DNA of 64,000 bases from Paracoccus aminovorans (lineage in GTDB: Bacteria; Pseudomonadota; Alphaproteobacteria; Rhodobacterales; Rhodobacteraceae). The position numbers and the translations under genes are program-made. Position 1 is the first letter of the stretch. Each line of letters starts with the position of its first letter. The notes beneath the pieces were generated by a model. The model did not search any database. It was not told the origin of the DNA and was given only the letters and a program-made list of their open reading frames with translations. The DNA lies in NCBI RefSeq assembly GCF_001546115.1, contig NZ_KQ955208.1:916021-980020 (forward strand), in the 5' to 3' direction. This document shows, in pieces, positions 53,122 to 63,598 of this stretch.

Positions 53122-55345
53122 ATGGAGGGTGGGTCGCCCGCGTCGGCGGGGCAACCCTCGTGGGAAGCCGACGACGGTCGGATCGACATCACGCTGACGA
53201 ACGGGCGCCGCATGACGATCCCTGCGTCTCTGGCTCCAGCGCATCTCGCAGCGCTGTTGGGCGTGCTGGATCCTCGATGATTGCCTGCCGGAGTGAAGGT
53301 CTGGATCGCGAGTGGTGTGACCGACATGCGGTGCGGGATGAACAGCCTGGGGGCGTGATCCGCACGGCGGAGAGATCTTCTGCTTCCGGGGACGCAAGGG
53401 CGACCTGATCAAGCTGCTCTGGCACGATGGCGTCGGGATGTCGCCCTATGTGAAGCGGCTGGAGGCCGGGACGTTCATCTGGCCGGTGAGCCAGAATGGC
53501 TCGGCCGTTCCGGTCTCGGTGGCGCAGCTCGGCTCTCTTCCGGAGTGAGCGGACGAACGCCACTGGTTCGAGTGAGGCCGCGAACATCGACTGGCGCAAT
53601 CCACGCTGGACACAGCGGCCTGCATCGGGTGATGCGCTACAATCCCCTTGTTTCATTGGCATTATATCGACATGGGGCAAGTCTTCGGCATGTCGGAGAC
53701 CCCTTCGGAGATCGCTGTCCTGCGCGCCGCCTTGCCGCGGCAGAGGCCCGCGCATCTGCCGCGGAGGGCGCTCTGGTCGCCGCCAGGAGCGAACTGATCC
53801 AGGCCCAGGCCGTCGTCTCGGCCGCCGAGGAGATGATCCGGCACCTGCGGCTCCAGATCGCCAAACTCCGGCGCGATCGATATGGCCACAGTGCCGAACG
53901 TCATGCCCGGCTGATCGAACAACTCGAGATGCAGCCTGAGGACCTCGAGACGGACCTTGAACAGGATCGTGCAAAGGCGGATGCCGCCGCTTCCAGGACC
54001 ACGGTCACGGCATTCGAACGCGGCCGCCCGGCCCGCAAGCCGTTCCCGGATCATCTGCCCCGTGAGCGCGTGGTGGTCGAGGCCCCGACCTGCTGCACCC
54101 GGCTCGTGGATCTGCGCGCATCGTGAAGATGGGCGAGGACATCACCGAGGCGCTGGAGGTGATTCCCCGGCAGTGGAAGGTGATCCAGACCGTCCGCGAG
54201 AAGTTCACCTGCCGCGACTGCGAGAAGATCAGCCAGCCGCCGGCACCGTTCCATCCGACACCGCGGGGCTGGGCCGGTCCCAATCTGCTGGCCATGGTGC
54301 TGTTCGAGATCGAGCCATGGGAACGCCACTGGTCCGAGGGACCACGGCGAGGCGGCCAGCACCAACCCCTGAACAGACAGGCCGAACGCTACGCGAAGGA
54401 GGGCGTCGAGATCAGCCTGTCCACCCTCGCCGATCAGGTCGGCTGCAACCCCTCCACGATCTGATCCGTGCCCATGTTCTCGGGGCGGAACGATTGCATG
54501 CCGATGACACAACCGTGCCGCTGATGGCCAGGGGTGGCACGCAGACTGCCCGGCTCCGGACCTGTCTACGTGACGACCGGCCCTTTGCAGGCGGGGCGCC
54601 GCCAGCGGCGCTCTATTACTTCTCCACTGATCGCAGGATGGACCATCCGACCCGGCATCTGGACGGCTGGACCGGCATTCTGCAGGCCGATGCCTGCGGC
54701 GGATACAACGGCGTCTACGACACGGCCCGCAAACCCGCGCCCGTGCGCAGCGCATTGTGCTGGTCACATGCCCGCCGCAAGTTCTTCGAACTGGCCGACA
54801 TCAAGGCCACAGCCCGCAAGGGCAGAAGGCAGCCGAGGAGAGCTCGCCCATCGCGCTGGAAACGGTCAGACGCTTCGACACCATCTTCGACGCCGAGCGC
54901 GAGATCACCGGCCTGAGCGCCGAGACCCGTCATGATGTCCGTCAGCGCATCCTGCGCCCGATGGTCCAGGAGCTGCATGATTGGCTGCGGACCGAACGCG
55001 GCAGGATGTCGAAGCACAATCCGGTCGCCAAGGCCATCAACTACATGTTCGAGGAGCACGGCCGCTGGGAAGCCTTCACTCGCTTCCTCGATGACGGCCA
55101 CATCTGCCTTACCGACAATGCCGCCGAACGTGCTCTGCGCGATATCGCCCTCGGCCGGAAGGCCTGGCTCTTCGCCGGTTCTCCCCGGGGCGGCGCCGCG
55201 CCGCTTTCATGTATTCCCTGATCGTCACCGCGAAAATGAACGACGTCGATCCTCAAGCCTGGCTGGCTGATGTCCTGGCACGACTGGCAGACACGCCTCT
55301 GTCTCGCCTGCCAGAATTACTGCCTTGGAACTGGAAGCGCGAAAT
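53122..55345 (+). pseudogene. Decayed IS66-family element (tnpA, tnpB, tnpC)
   Basis: tnpA C-terminal part 53122-53280 (RIDITLTNGRRMTIPASL). tnpB from ATG 53277 (ATGA overlap) has lost a base early and its middle section, then ends with GRKGDLIKLLWHDGVGMSPYVKRL and a stop near 53548. tnpC from 53672 shows the helical N-terminus (LRLQIAKLRRDRYGHSAER), the zinc region (FTCRDCEK), RLHADDTTVPLM, ILQADACGGYNG and LTDNAAERALR, spread over several frames. At least five disruptions. Clearly dead. Confidence 0.9.
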
Positions 55346-55482
55346 TACCGCAAAAGCTGCTGTCTGCAATACCGACATTCTAGCGCCGCCAAAATTGCTG
55401 CTGGCTTCCAAGTTTAGCCTCATCCGCGCGACACTTTAACAACAACGTGGCGATTCTGTATCGACCCAGTGGAAATCTGCTC

Positions 55483-56515
55483 ATGCTACAAGGAGTAAAA
55501 CGTAGCGATGAGGGGACCATTGGAAGACGCCGTCAAACGGCCAAGCGCAAGTCGGCGCTGGTCATCGAGATCGTTCAGGACAAGACGACAGTGGCGGAAG
55601 CCGTCGCGGCTATGATCTTTCCCATCCGAGATCGAGGGGTGGGTCGATGATGCGTCGTGGCATGGAGAATGCGTTGCGGGCGAACCCGCTCGATGTCCGG
55701 CAGGAATACGAGAAGCAGCTGCGCGGCCTGCAGGAGGCCTACGGCGAGGCCATGCTGGAACTGCTTGCGCGAAAAAAGTTGGCGGACGGGATCCGAGTGT
55801 CGCTGGTGAATCTCTGCGCATGGTTCGGCGTGCCGCGACGGACCGTCGACTACAAGCCGACCAAGGCCGCCCCGAAGATCAATCCTGGCTTCGCCGAGCC
55901 GATCAAAGCCATGATCGAGGAGAACCCCTCCTTCGGCTACCGCACGGTGGCGTTCCTGCTGGGCTTCAACAAGAACACCGTGCAGCGGATCTTCCAATTG
56001 AAGCACTGGCAGGTCCACAAACGCCCCATCGGCATGCGGCCCCGCAGCCGAGCGCTGCCATCAGTCGCCACGGCGCTGAACGAGCGCTGGTCGACCGATC
56101 TCTGCCGGATCTGGGCCGGCAAGGACGGGTGGACCTCGTGGCCCTGGTCATCGACTGTCACGCGCATGAACTTCTCGGCTGGCACCTGTCGCGCACCGGC
56201 AAGGTGACCACGGCTGCCAGCGCGCTGGAGCACGTCCTGATCAGCCGTTTTGGCACCCTCGGCCGCGTCAATCACGAGTTCCTGTTGCGGTCGGACAATG
56301 GCCTGGTTTTTGCCAGTCGCCACTACACGGCTTTGGTCCGAAACTACGGCCTGAAGCAGGAGTTCATCACCCCGCATCGTCCGCAGCAGAACGGCATGGT
56401 CGAACGCGTCATCCGGACGCTGAAAGAGCAGTGCGTGCATCGCCATCGCTTCGAAAGCATCCAGCACGCCGCCCACGTCATCGGTGACTGGATCCGGTTC
56501 TACAACAACCGCCGT
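55483..56515 (+). pseudogene. Second decayed IS3-family element
   Basis: OrfA (KRSDEGTIGRRRQTAKRKSALVIEIVQ) shifts frame near 55605 into EIEGWVDD-like sequence and continues as NALRANPLDVRQEYEKQL. OrfB follows (SFGYRTVAFLLGFNKNTVQRIF, WSTDLCRIWAGKDG), shifts near 56130 and continues as VALVIDCHAHELLGWHLSRTGK, FLLRSDNGLVFASR and NGMVERVIRTLKEQCVHRHRFE to FYNNRRPR. Catalytic residues exist but in different frames. Confidence 0.88.
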
Positions 56516-56850
56516 CCGCGTCACCGGCCCGACCCTGACCGACCTGTTCAAAGCTTGGGAAAAGGACGCCAGGTCCAAGGGTGCTGCGACCACCACCCTC
56601 CGGAACCTCCGGCAGAAGCTGGGAAACCTGTTCGCCTTCATAGGCCATGACCGGATCGGGACATGACCCCGCAAGACATCGCGACATGGACCGACCACCT
56701 GCGGGACGAACGGGGACTGACCAACCTGTTCGAGGCGTGGAAGAAGGATGCCGAGGTTTCTGCCAAAACCGTCCGGGACTTCCTGGACCTCGGCCCTTCC
56801 ATCGCGCCGGTCGTCGGCTCCACGTTTCCCGGCGGCACCACCTTCCGCTA
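56510..56850 (+). pseudogene. Integrase N-terminal remnant (core-binding domain)
   Basis: TLTDLFKAWEKDARSKGAATTTLRNLRQKLGNLFAFIGHD ends at TGA 56665; a second frame restarts with MTPQDIATWTDHLRDERGL and then falls into a partly duplicated NLFEAWKKDAEVSAKTVRDFL. This reads like the SAM-like core-binding domain of a tyrosine recombinase that was cut by the IS and internally rearranged. The catalytic domain is missing. It lies about 200 bases before tRNA-Leu. Confidence 0.65.
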
Positions 56851-57059
56851 GGTGCATCTGGCCTGCGAGCTTCTGCACGAATCCGGGCTGATGACTTCGC
56901 TGAGCCCGGCCAAGTTGAATCCCCTCCTAGACGAGCGCACTGATGGGTGGACCTTGTCGGCTCGCCGATAGGGCGCAAGGTCTTCGACCAGCCGATGCGC
57001 AGCTGCTGACCTGACAAGCCTTGCCAATCGCCGCACCGCCCGCTAGCCAATCGGGCAGC

Positions 57060-57145
57060 GCGGGCGTGGCGGAATGGTAGACGCATGGGACTTAAACTCC
57101 CTGGGGCGCAAGCCTGTGCGGGTTCAAGTCCCGCCGCCCGCACCA
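57060..57145 (+). tRNA. tRNA-Leu (anticodon TAA)
   Basis: Acceptor GCGGGCG pairs with CGCCCGC before A-CCA; anticodon stem GGGA/TCCC encloses CTTAAAC, anticodon TAA; a long variable arm (type II tRNA) precedes the T arm GGTTCAAGTCC. CCA is encoded. The left flank is the IS/integrase graveyard. Confidence 0.97.
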
Positions 57146-57443
57146 GCCGTGCCGCAAAGGCCCTCACGCCGGGACCGCAGGCAGCCATTCCCGGGGAATG
57201 GCCACCCGCGACCGCTGAGAAAGGGCAAGGAAAGGTGCACCGGTTCACCCTTCCTTTCACCCGGAACGCCCTCACCACCACGCTTGGGCCATCCGGGGGC
57301 TGCTGCCCTTTCACGGCCAGAACTGCTTATCCCGGCGCGCGATTCGCCGCAAATATCAACCGCCCGCGTTTTTAAACAAATCTCCTTGGTTCACCCGCCG
57401 GGCTCGGCTAGGTTCGCGCCGAAATCGAACCCAGGAGAACGTC
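57146..57443. other. Gap between tRNA-Leu and the DUF4170 gene
   Basis: About 300 bases without a supported gene. The last part (AAGAAC-type region before 57444, CCAGGAGAACGTC) supplies the RBS of the DUF4170 gene; its promoter probably lies in the A/T-richer stretch near 57350-57400. Confidence 0.5.
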
Positions 57444-57689
57444 ATGGCGCAGCGCCTGCACCTCGTCTTCGGCGGCGAGCTCGTCGATCCGGCCCGCACC
57501 GAATTCCGCGATACCAAGGACATCCATATCGTCGGCGTCTTCCCCGACTACGCCCAAGCCCATGCCGCCTGGAAGGCCGAGGCGCAACGCACCGTCGACA
57601 GCGCCCATACCCGCTATTTCATCGCCCACCTGCACCGGCTGCGCGACGAGGAACGCGAGGTCAGCCCGACCGAGGAACTGGGAGCCTAG
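57444..57689 (+). CDS. DUF4170 protein
   Basis: An 81-aa protein ([55 protein letters not shown]) fitting DUF4170. AGGAGAA precedes ATG. The family regularly lies before waaA in alphaproteobacteria, and does so here, 21 bases upstream; role unknown. Confidence 0.88.
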   Translation: MAQRLHLVFGGELVDPARTEFRDTKDIHIVGVFPDYAQAHAAWKAEAQRTVDSAHTRYFIAHLHRLRDEEREVSPTEELGA

Positions 57690-57710
57690 GGCCCGGGGCG
57701 CGCGCGGCTG

Positions 57711-58943
57711 ATGCTGCCCTCGCAGGCGACCGCCTCGCTGGCGCTGTGGCTGCATCTGCGCCGCCGCGCCGCGCTTGGCACCGGACCGGCCCCGGCACTG
57801 GAGCCGCCCCCGGGCCAGGGGCCGCTGCTGATCGTCCACCTGTCCGAACGCGCCGAGGAGCCGGCACCGGCCGCTGCCATGGTGCGCGCCATCCTGGCGC
57901 GCCGGCCCGGGCTGCGGCTGGCCTTTACCGGCGCGGCGCCGCCGCCCGGGGCGCTGCCGCCGGACCTGCCGGCCATCCACCTGCCCCGCCCCGCCGATCC
58001 GGCCAGCGCCCAGCACCTGGTCGAGGCGCTGGCGCCGCGCGCGCTGCTGATCCTGGGCGACCAGTTGCCGGCCTCGCTGATCACCGCCATGGCCGAGGCC
58101 CGGCTGCCGGTGATCCTGGCCGAGGCGCGGTTGGTCGCCTATACGCGGCGCGGCTCGTGGCGCGGTGCGATCAATCGCGGGCTGATGCGGCGCGTGACCC
58201 GCATCCTGGCCCCCGACCTGACCGCCGGCGCCGCCGCGCGGCAGCTGGGCGCGCGCCCGGACCGGATCGAGCTGACCGGCCCGGTGACCGAGACCCGCCC
58301 CCCGCTGGCCGCCAACGAGGCCGAGCGCCGGGCGCTGGCGCATATCCTGGCCGGCCGGCCGATCTGGCTTGCCGCCTGCCCGACCCTGCCCGAAGCCAAG
58401 GCCGCGCTGGCCGCGCATCAGGCGACGCTGCACCACAACCACCGCGCGCTGCTGATCCTCGCCGGCCTGCCGGGGTCGCTGATCCCCGAGATCCTGGCCG
58501 AGGTCGAGGCGCTCGGCCTCGCCGCCATCCTGCGCTCCGAGGACGACGACCCCTCGCCCGACGACCATGTGCTGATCGCCGAGGACGACCACGAGATGGG
58601 CCTGTGGTACCGTCTGGCGCCGGTCTGCTTCATGGGCGGCACGCTGCTCAACGGCCCCGGCAGTCCGCCGCGCCATCCGTTCGAGCCGGCAGCCCTGGGT
58701 TCGGCCATCATCCACGGCCCGATCACCGATCCGCACGGGCCGGAATGGGTGCAGCTGGACGGCGCCTCGGCGGCGCGGCTCGTCACCGATGCGCCCGCGC
58801 TGTCGCGGGCGGTGGCCGATCTCTCGGCCCCGGACCAGGCGGCGATGCTGGCCGGCAACGCCTGGTCGGTCAGCACCGGCGGCGCCGCCGTGCTGCGCCG
58901 CATCGCCGACACCGTCATCGAGGCGATGGAGAACGGGGCATGA
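57711..58943 (+). CDS. waaA: 3-deoxy-D-manno-octulosonic acid (Kdo) transferase
   Basis: A 410-aa glycosyltransferase attaching Kdo to the lipid A precursor. The N-terminal domain is somewhat short but shows PALLIL-type strands and [29 protein letters not shown]; the C-terminal domain has [26 protein letters not shown] and [35 protein letters not shown], close to the family's GG-N-EP block. Overlaps lpxK by ATGA. Confidence 0.88.
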   Translation: MLPSQATASLALWLHLRRRAALGTGPAPALEPPPGQGPLLIVHLSERAEEPAPAAAMVRAILARRPGLRLAFTGAAPPPGALPPDLPAIHLPRPADPASAQHLVEALAPRALLILGDQLPASLITAMAEARLPVILAEARLVAYTRRGSWRGAINRGLMRRVTRILAPDLTAGAAARQLGARPDRIELTGPVTETRPPLAANEAERRALAHILAGRPIWLAACPTLPEAKAALAAHQATLHHNHRALLILAGLPGSLIPEILAEVEALGLAAILRSEDDDPSPDDHVLIAEDDHEMGLWYRLAPVCFMGGTLLNGPGSPPRHPFEPAALGSAIIHGPITDPHGPEWVQLDGASAARLVTDAPALSRAVADLSAPDQAAMLAGNAWSVSTGGAAVLRRIADTVIEAMENGA

Positions 58944-59923
58944 GCCGCCGCGCCCCCGATTTCTGGTTCCGCCCGCCGGGCACGCTGGCCCGGGCGCTGG
59001 CACCGCTCGGCGCGCTCTATGCCGCCGCCACCGCCCGCCGGCTGGCGCGCGGGCCCCGCGAACGCCTGCCCGTGCCGGTGATCTGCGTCGGCAACCTGAA
59101 CGCCGGCGGCACCGGCAAGACCCCGACCACGATCATGCTGGCCCAACTGCTGCAATCGCGCGGGGTGGCGGTGCATGTCGTCTCGCGCGGCTATGGCGGG
59201 ACCGAGAAAGGCCCGCTTCGGGTCGAGGAAAGCCGCCACAGCGCCGCCCAGGTCGGCGATGAGCCGCTGCTGATGGCGGCCTTCGCGCCGGTCTGGGTCG
59301 CGGCAGACCGGCGCGAGGGCGCGCGGGCGGCCGTGGCCGCGGGGGCGCAGGCGATCCTGCTCGACGACGGCTTCCAGGATCCGGCGCTGGCGCATGACCT
59401 GGCCCTGGTGGTGGTCGATGCGGCCAAAGGGTTCGGCAACGGGCTGTGCCTGCCGGCCGGTCCGCTGCGCGAGCCGGTCGCGCGCGGCCTCGCCCGGGCC
59501 GACCTGCTTCTGTCGATCGGCCCGCCCGCCGCGCAGACCGGCTTTGCCGCCCGGCTGCACGCTCGGGTCCCGCATCTGACCGGCGCGCTCGCGCCGCTGC
59601 AGACCGGCATGGACTGGCAGGGCCAGCGCGTCATGGCCTTCGCCGGCATCGGCCACCCCGAGAAATTCTTCGCCACCCTGCGCGACCTTGGCGCCGATCT
59701 GGTCCGCGCCGAGGCGCTCGAGGATCACCAGCCCTTCACCCCGCAACTGCTGACCCGGCTCGAGGCCGAATCGCGGCTGGTCGGGGCGCAGATGGTGACG
59801 ACGGAAAAGGACGCCGCCCGGCTGCCGCGCAGCTTCCGGCCCAAGGTGCTGGCGCTGCCGGTGCGGCTGCAACTGGACGACCCCGCGCCGCTGCTCGTCC
59901 GGCTGGCAAGCCTCGGCCTGTAA
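58940..59923 (+). CDS. lpxK: Tetraacyldisaccharide 4'-kinase
   Basis: A 327-aa inner-membrane-associated kinase that phosphorylates the lipid A precursor. P-loop [18 protein letters not shown], then [16 protein letters not shown] and [44 protein letters not shown] holds the catalytic Asp region. [10 protein letters not shown] closes the domain. Functions right after waaA's substrate branch. Confidence 0.95.
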   Translation: MSRRAPDFWFRPPGTLARALAPLGALYAAATARRLARGPRERLPVPVICVGNLNAGGTGKTPTTIMLAQLLQSRGVAVHVVSRGYGGTEKGPLRVEESRHSAAQVGDEPLLMAAFAPVWVAADRREGARAAVAAGAQAILLDDGFQDPALAHDLALVVVDAAKGFGNGLCLPAGPLREPVARGLARADLLLSIGPPAAQTGFAARLHARVPHLTGALAPLQTGMDWQGQRVMAFAGIGHPEKFFATLRDLGADLVRAEALEDHQPFTPQLLTRLEAESRLVGAQMVTTEKDAARLPRSFRPKVLALPVRLQLDDPAPLLVRLASLGL

Positions 59924-59954
59924 GAAGGCCCCGAAGGCGACAACGCCCCGGAGC

Positions 59955-59985
59955 CTTCGGCTTTCTCTGTTTTTCAAATACCCTG
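59955..59985 (-). repeat. Intergenic motif, copy 3 (opposite strand)
   Basis: Read leftward: GCAGGGTATTTGAAAAACAGAGAAAGCC in the short gap between lpxK and the DsbA-like gene. Shares GGRTATTTG and ARAGAA with the copies at 42188 and 49424. Confidence 0.55.
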
Positions 59986-60004
59986 CGGCGCTGCCGCCAG
60001 GCGC

Positions 60005-60673
60005 TCAGCCCTTGGCGGCCAGCTTGGCGTCGATGATCTTCTTCATCTCGTCCCAGGGCTGGTTCGAGACCTTCTCGCCGTCGATGACGAAGCTGGGCGT
60101 GCCCTCGACCTTGTCGGCGGTGGCATGGGTCTGGAAGGTGGTCACCAGGTCCGCGACCTTCTGCTTGTCGTTCCAGCAGGTGTCCATCTGCTCGGGCGTC
60201 ATGCCGGCCTTGGCGCCGACCTTGCGCAGGTTGGCCGAGATGGCGTCCATGGTCTTGCCATCCAGCCAGGTCTTCTGCTCGCTCATCAACAGGTCCGCGA
60301 CGGCGTAATACCTGTCGTCGCCGCCGCAGCGGGCCAGGATCCCGGCCCAAAGCCCGACCGCATCGAAATAGACGTCGCGCTGGATGAACTTCACCTTGCC
60401 GGTGTCGATGTATTCCGCCTTGAGCTTGGGCAGGTTCTCGTCATGGAAGGCGGCGCAATGCGGGCAGGTGAAGCTCGCATATTCGACGATGGTGACCGGG
60501 GCATCGGCCTGGCCCAGCACGATGTCGGACAGCACCTTGCCCTGTGGCATCTGCTCGGCGGTCTGGGCGTTCTCGGCCGGGGCGGGCGTCGCCTCCTGCG
60601 CCAGCGCGGGCAGCGCGGAGACGGTCAGCGCGGCCGTGGCGGCGGCGATGAAAGAGCGGCGGAACAGCGTCAT
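60005..60673 (-). CDS. DsbA-like thioredoxin-fold oxidoreductase, exported
   Basis: A 222-aa periplasmic protein. ATG 60673 starts a signal peptide (MTLFRRSFIAAATAALTVSALPALA). VTIVEYASFTCPHCAAFHDENL holds the redox pair Cys70-Pro-His-Cys73; FIQRDVYFDAVGLWAG and EGTPSFVIDG (cis-Pro loop) follow. Introduces disulfides or keeps partners reduced. ATG overlaps the preceding stop. Confidence 0.93.
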   Translation of the reverse strand: MTLFRRSFIAAATAALTVSALPALAQEATPAPAENAQTAEQMPQGKVLSDIVLGQADAPVTIVEYASFTCPHCAAFHDENLPKLKAEYIDTGKVKFIQRDVYFDAVGLWAGILARCGGDDRYYAVADLLMSEQKTWLDGKTMDAISANLRKVGAKAGMTPEQMDTCWNDKQKVADLVTTFQTHATADKVEGTPSFVIDGEKVSNQPWDEMKKIIDAKLAAKG

Positions 60674-61209
60674 GGATTGGCCTTTCGGTCGTTGATGTCC
60701 CGGCGGGACAGGATGTTCAGCGCCAGCTGCCGCATGGCGGCGGAAAGCGCGGGATTGTCGAAGCCTTCGGCGATGCCCTCGGCCTGCGCGACCCGGGCCG
60801 GGTCGGGCGGCGCGGCGCGGCGCGGCGCCGGGGTGAATTCGGCCTGGCCCTCGGCGAAACCCGTCGGCGCGGTCTGGGTCAGCACGATGCGCGCCACGGC
60901 GTTGAAGCCGTAGCAGGCATTCACCTTGTCGCGGATCTGTTCCAGCTGCATCTGCACCAGCGGCGCGCGCGCCCCGGTCACCAGCAGCGTCAGCGTGGCG
61001 CCGAAGCCCTTGCCATGGCTGATGCGGACCGGGCGGCTGTGGGCGGCGAACTCGGGACCGACCACCTCGGCCCAATGCGTCAGCAGCCGCGCCACGGCAA
61101 AGCCGCGGCTCTCGCCCACGGTCTTCACGCGGGCGGCGACCAGCTGGGCTGCGGGCTCGAAGCCGCGCATCCGGCGCTTGGGCTTGCTGTCGGGTCTGCT
61201 CTGGGCCAT
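60670..61209 (-). CDS. DUF721 / DciA-like protein
   Basis: A 179-aa protein. The DUF721 region reads HWAEVVGPEFAAHSRPVRI, then GKGFGATLTLLVTGARAPLVQMQLEQIRDKVNACYG. Relatives load or recruit the replicative helicase in bacteria lacking DnaC. The N-terminus is basic (KPKRRMRGFE). Coupled to the DsbA-like gene by ATGA. Confidence 0.85.
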   Translation of the reverse strand: MAQSRPDSKPKRRMRGFEPAAQLVAARVKTVGESRGFAVARLLTHWAEVVGPEFAAHSRPVRISHGKGFGATLTLLVTGARAPLVQMQLEQIRDKVNACYGFNAVARIVLTQTAPTGFAEGQAEFTPAPRRAAPPDPARVAQAEGIAEGFDNPALSAAMRQLALNILSRRDINDRKANP

Positions 61210-61293
61210 CTTGCGACGCTTGGTTCAACTTCGGCGCAGTCTGACCTGCGACGCGCCCGGACGCCAGAGAGATGAGGCTGAAAATTGCGTGAC

Positions 61294-62361
61294 ATGGCGG
61301 TGATCCCGCAGGAGCTGCTGGCCTGGTACGACCGCCATGCCCGCGTGCTGCCCTGGCGCACGCCGCCCGGCGGCGCCGGCGCCGACCCCTATCGCGTCTG
61401 GCTGTCCGAGGTCATGCTGCAACAGACCACCGTGGCGGCGGTGAAAGCCTATTTCGAACGCTTCACCACGCTCTGGCCCACGGTCCACGACCTGGCCGCG
61501 GCCGAGGATGCGCAGGTCATGGCGGAATGGGCGGGCCTGGGCTATTACGCCCGCGCCCGCAACCTGCTGGCCTGCGCCCGCACTGTCGCGGGCCTGGGCG
61601 CCTTCCCGGACACCCGCGAAGGATTGGCGGCGCTGCCCGGCATCGGCGCCTATACCTCGGCCGCCATCGCCGCCATCGCCTTCGACCGGCCGGAAACCGT
61701 GGTCGACGGCAATGTCGAGCGCGTCGTCGCCCGGCTTTTCGCAGTCGAAACGCCGCTGCCCACGGCCAAGCCCGAACTCACCGCCCTGGCCGCCCGCCTG
61801 ACCCCGCAGAAGCGTCCCGGCGACTTCGCCCAGGCCATGATGGACCTGGGCGCCACCATCTGCACGCCGCGCAGCCCGGCCTGCGGCATCTGCCCGGTGA
61901 TCCCGCATTGCGCGGCCCGCGCCCGGGGCATCGCCGCGGACCTGCCGCGCAAGGCACCGAAAAAGGCCAAGCCGCAGCGCCGGGGCACGGTCTGGATCGG
62001 CCTGACCGAGGATGCCGTGCTGGTCGAGACCCGGCCGGACAAGGGCCTCTTGGGCGGCACGCTGGCCTTCCCCTCGACCGGCTGGGACGGCTCCGACCTG
62101 CCGCCGCCCGCGCCGGCGGACTGGCAGGAACTGGGGCTGGTGCGCCATGTCTTCACCCATTTCGCGCTGGACCTGACCGTTGCGACCGGCCGGTTGACCG
62201 CACCGCCGCAACGCGGCAATCTGGTGCCGCTCGGCCAGTTCGACCCCAGCGCCCTGCCCGGCCTGATGCGCAAGGCCTGGGCCCTCGCCCAGAACCCGTT
62301 CCCGGCCACAGCCCGCGACAACGCGCCGCCATGGCAAACCCCCGCAACACGCGATAGTTGA
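61294..62361 (+). CDS. mutY: A/G-specific adenine glycosylase
   Basis: A 355-aa base-excision enzyme removing A opposite 8-oxoG. LPWRTPPGG, EVMLQQTTVAAV, AALPGIGAYTSAAIAAIAFDRPETVVDGNVERV (catalytic Asp) and the iron-sulfur cluster C-x6-C-x2-C-x5-C (CTPRSPACGICPVIPHC) are present; a NUDIX-like C-terminal domain recognises 8-oxoG. A TTG three codons earlier is a possible start. Divergent from the DciA gene. Confidence 0.94.
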   Translation: MAVIPQELLAWYDRHARVLPWRTPPGGAGADPYRVWLSEVMLQQTTVAAVKAYFERFTTLWPTVHDLAAAEDAQVMAEWAGLGYYARARNLLACARTVAGLGAFPDTREGLAALPGIGAYTSAAIAAIAFDRPETVVDGNVERVVARLFAVETPLPTAKPELTALAARLTPQKRPGDFAQAMMDLGATICTPRSPACGICPVIPHCAARARGIAADLPRKAPKKAKPQRRGTVWIGLTEDAVLVETRPDKGLLGGTLAFPSTGWDGSDLPPPAPADWQELGLVRHVFTHFALDLTVATGRLTAPPQRGNLVPLGQFDPSALPGLMRKAWALAQNPFPATARDNAPPWQTPATRDS

Positions 62362-62365
62362 ACCC

Positions 62366-63502
62366 ATGCAGACCGCCTTCCGTTCCCGCCTGATCGACGC
62401 CCTGCCCTTCTGGCTGTCGCTGGGCATGGTGCCGCTGTTCCTGGTCGCGCTGCGCTGGGGCGGCTGGTGGTTCGCGCTGATGCCGCTCTACGCCTGGTAT
62501 CTGATGACCATGCTGGACGCGGTGCTGGGCCTGAACGAGGAAAACCCCGACACCGAGACACCCGAATCGCAGCTGATCTGGTATCGCGCCATCACCGTGA
62601 TCTGGTTCCCGATCCAGGCGGCGATGATCTTCGGCGGCATCTGGTTCGCCACGCGCGGCGGGCTTTCGGGCTGGGAAAAGGCCGGGCTGTTCTTCGGCAT
62701 CGGCGTCGCCTCGGGCACCATCGGCATCGTCTATGCCCATGAGCTGCTGCACCAGAGAAACAAGCTGGAGCGCTGGCTGGGCGATCTGCTGCTGGCCTCG
62801 ACGCTCTATTCGCATTTCCGCACCGAGCACCTGCTGGTGCATCATTCCTGGGTGGCGACGCCGCGCGACGCGGTCTCGGCCCGCTACAACGAGGGCTTCT
62901 TCCGCTTCTTCCTGCGCGTGCTGATCGAGTGCCCGGCCAGCGCCTGGGCGGCCGAGACGCGGCGGCTGACCCGCTCGGGCCGCTCGAAATTCGACCGCCG
63001 CAACCCGTTCTGGCGCTACGGCGCCTTGCAACTGGCGATGCTGGCGCTGGCGGCCGGCTTGGGCGGCTGGCAGGGGCTGCTGCTGTTCGTCTGGCAGGCC
63101 TTCGTCGCCGTCTGGCAGCTGGAGCTGACCAATTACGTCGAACATTACGGGCTGACCCGGAAATACCTGGGCAATGGCCGCTACGAACACGTCCTGCCGC
63201 GGCACAGCTGGAATTCCTCGCATACCGCGACGAACTGGCTGCTGATCAACCTGCAGCGCCATTCCGACCACCATTACAAGCCCGACCGGCGCTTTCCCTT
63301 GCTGCAAACCTATTCGCAGGAAGAGGCGCCGCAGCTGCCGATGGGCTATCCGGCCATGACCTTCCTCGCCATGGTCCCGCCCCTGTGGCGGCGACGGATG
63401 AACCCGCGCGTGCGCGCCTGGCGCAAGCAGTTCTACCCCGAGATCACCGACTGGCAGCCCTATACCAAGGGCCAGAACCCACCCCCGCGCGGCGCGCTTT
63501 AA
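62366..63502 (+). CDS. Alkane 1-monooxygenase (AlkB family)
   Basis: A 378-aa integral-membrane di-iron hydroxylase. Several membrane helices; His boxes AHELLHQ (His125, His129), EHLLVHHSW (His155, 159, 160) and LQRHSDHHYKPDRRFP, plus the AlkB mark NYVEHYGL. These exceed the desaturase pattern and fit AlkB. Oxidises medium-chain alkanes to alcohols with a rubredoxin partner, none of which is seen nearby. Starts 4 bases after mutY. Confidence 0.9.
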   Translation: MQTAFRSRLIDALPFWLSLGMVPLFLVALRWGGWWFALMPLYAWYLMTMLDAVLGLNEENPDTETPESQLIWYRAITVIWFPIQAAMIFGGIWFATRGGLSGWEKAGLFFGIGVASGTIGIVYAHELLHQRNKLERWLGDLLLASTLYSHFRTEHLLVHHSWVATPRDAVSARYNEGFFRFFLRVLIECPASAWAAETRRLTRSGRSKFDRRNPFWRYGALQLAMLALAAGLGGWQGLLLFVWQAFVAVWQLELTNYVEHYGLTRKYLGNGRYEHVLPRHSWNSSHTATNWLLINLQRHSDHHYKPDRRFPLLQTYSQEEAPQLPMGYPAMTFLAMVPPLWRRRMNPRVRAWRKQFYPEITDWQPYTKGQNPPPRGAL

Positions 63503-63510
63503 GCCAAAAG

Positions 63511-63539
63511 GCCCCGCCCGGCGCAAGGCCGAACGGGGC
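63511..63539 (-). terminator. Terminator downstream of ccrM
   Basis: Stem GCCCCG…CGGC / GCCG…CGGGGC with a two-base mismatch bubble, followed in the leftward direction by CTTTT. It lies between the converging alkB and ccrM ends and most likely ends ccrM. Confidence 0.7.
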
Positions 63540-63598
63540 AAGGCGGTCCCGGCCGCGCCAGAGCTCGCGGAACGTCGGGACTTGGCGAACCGGGAAAC

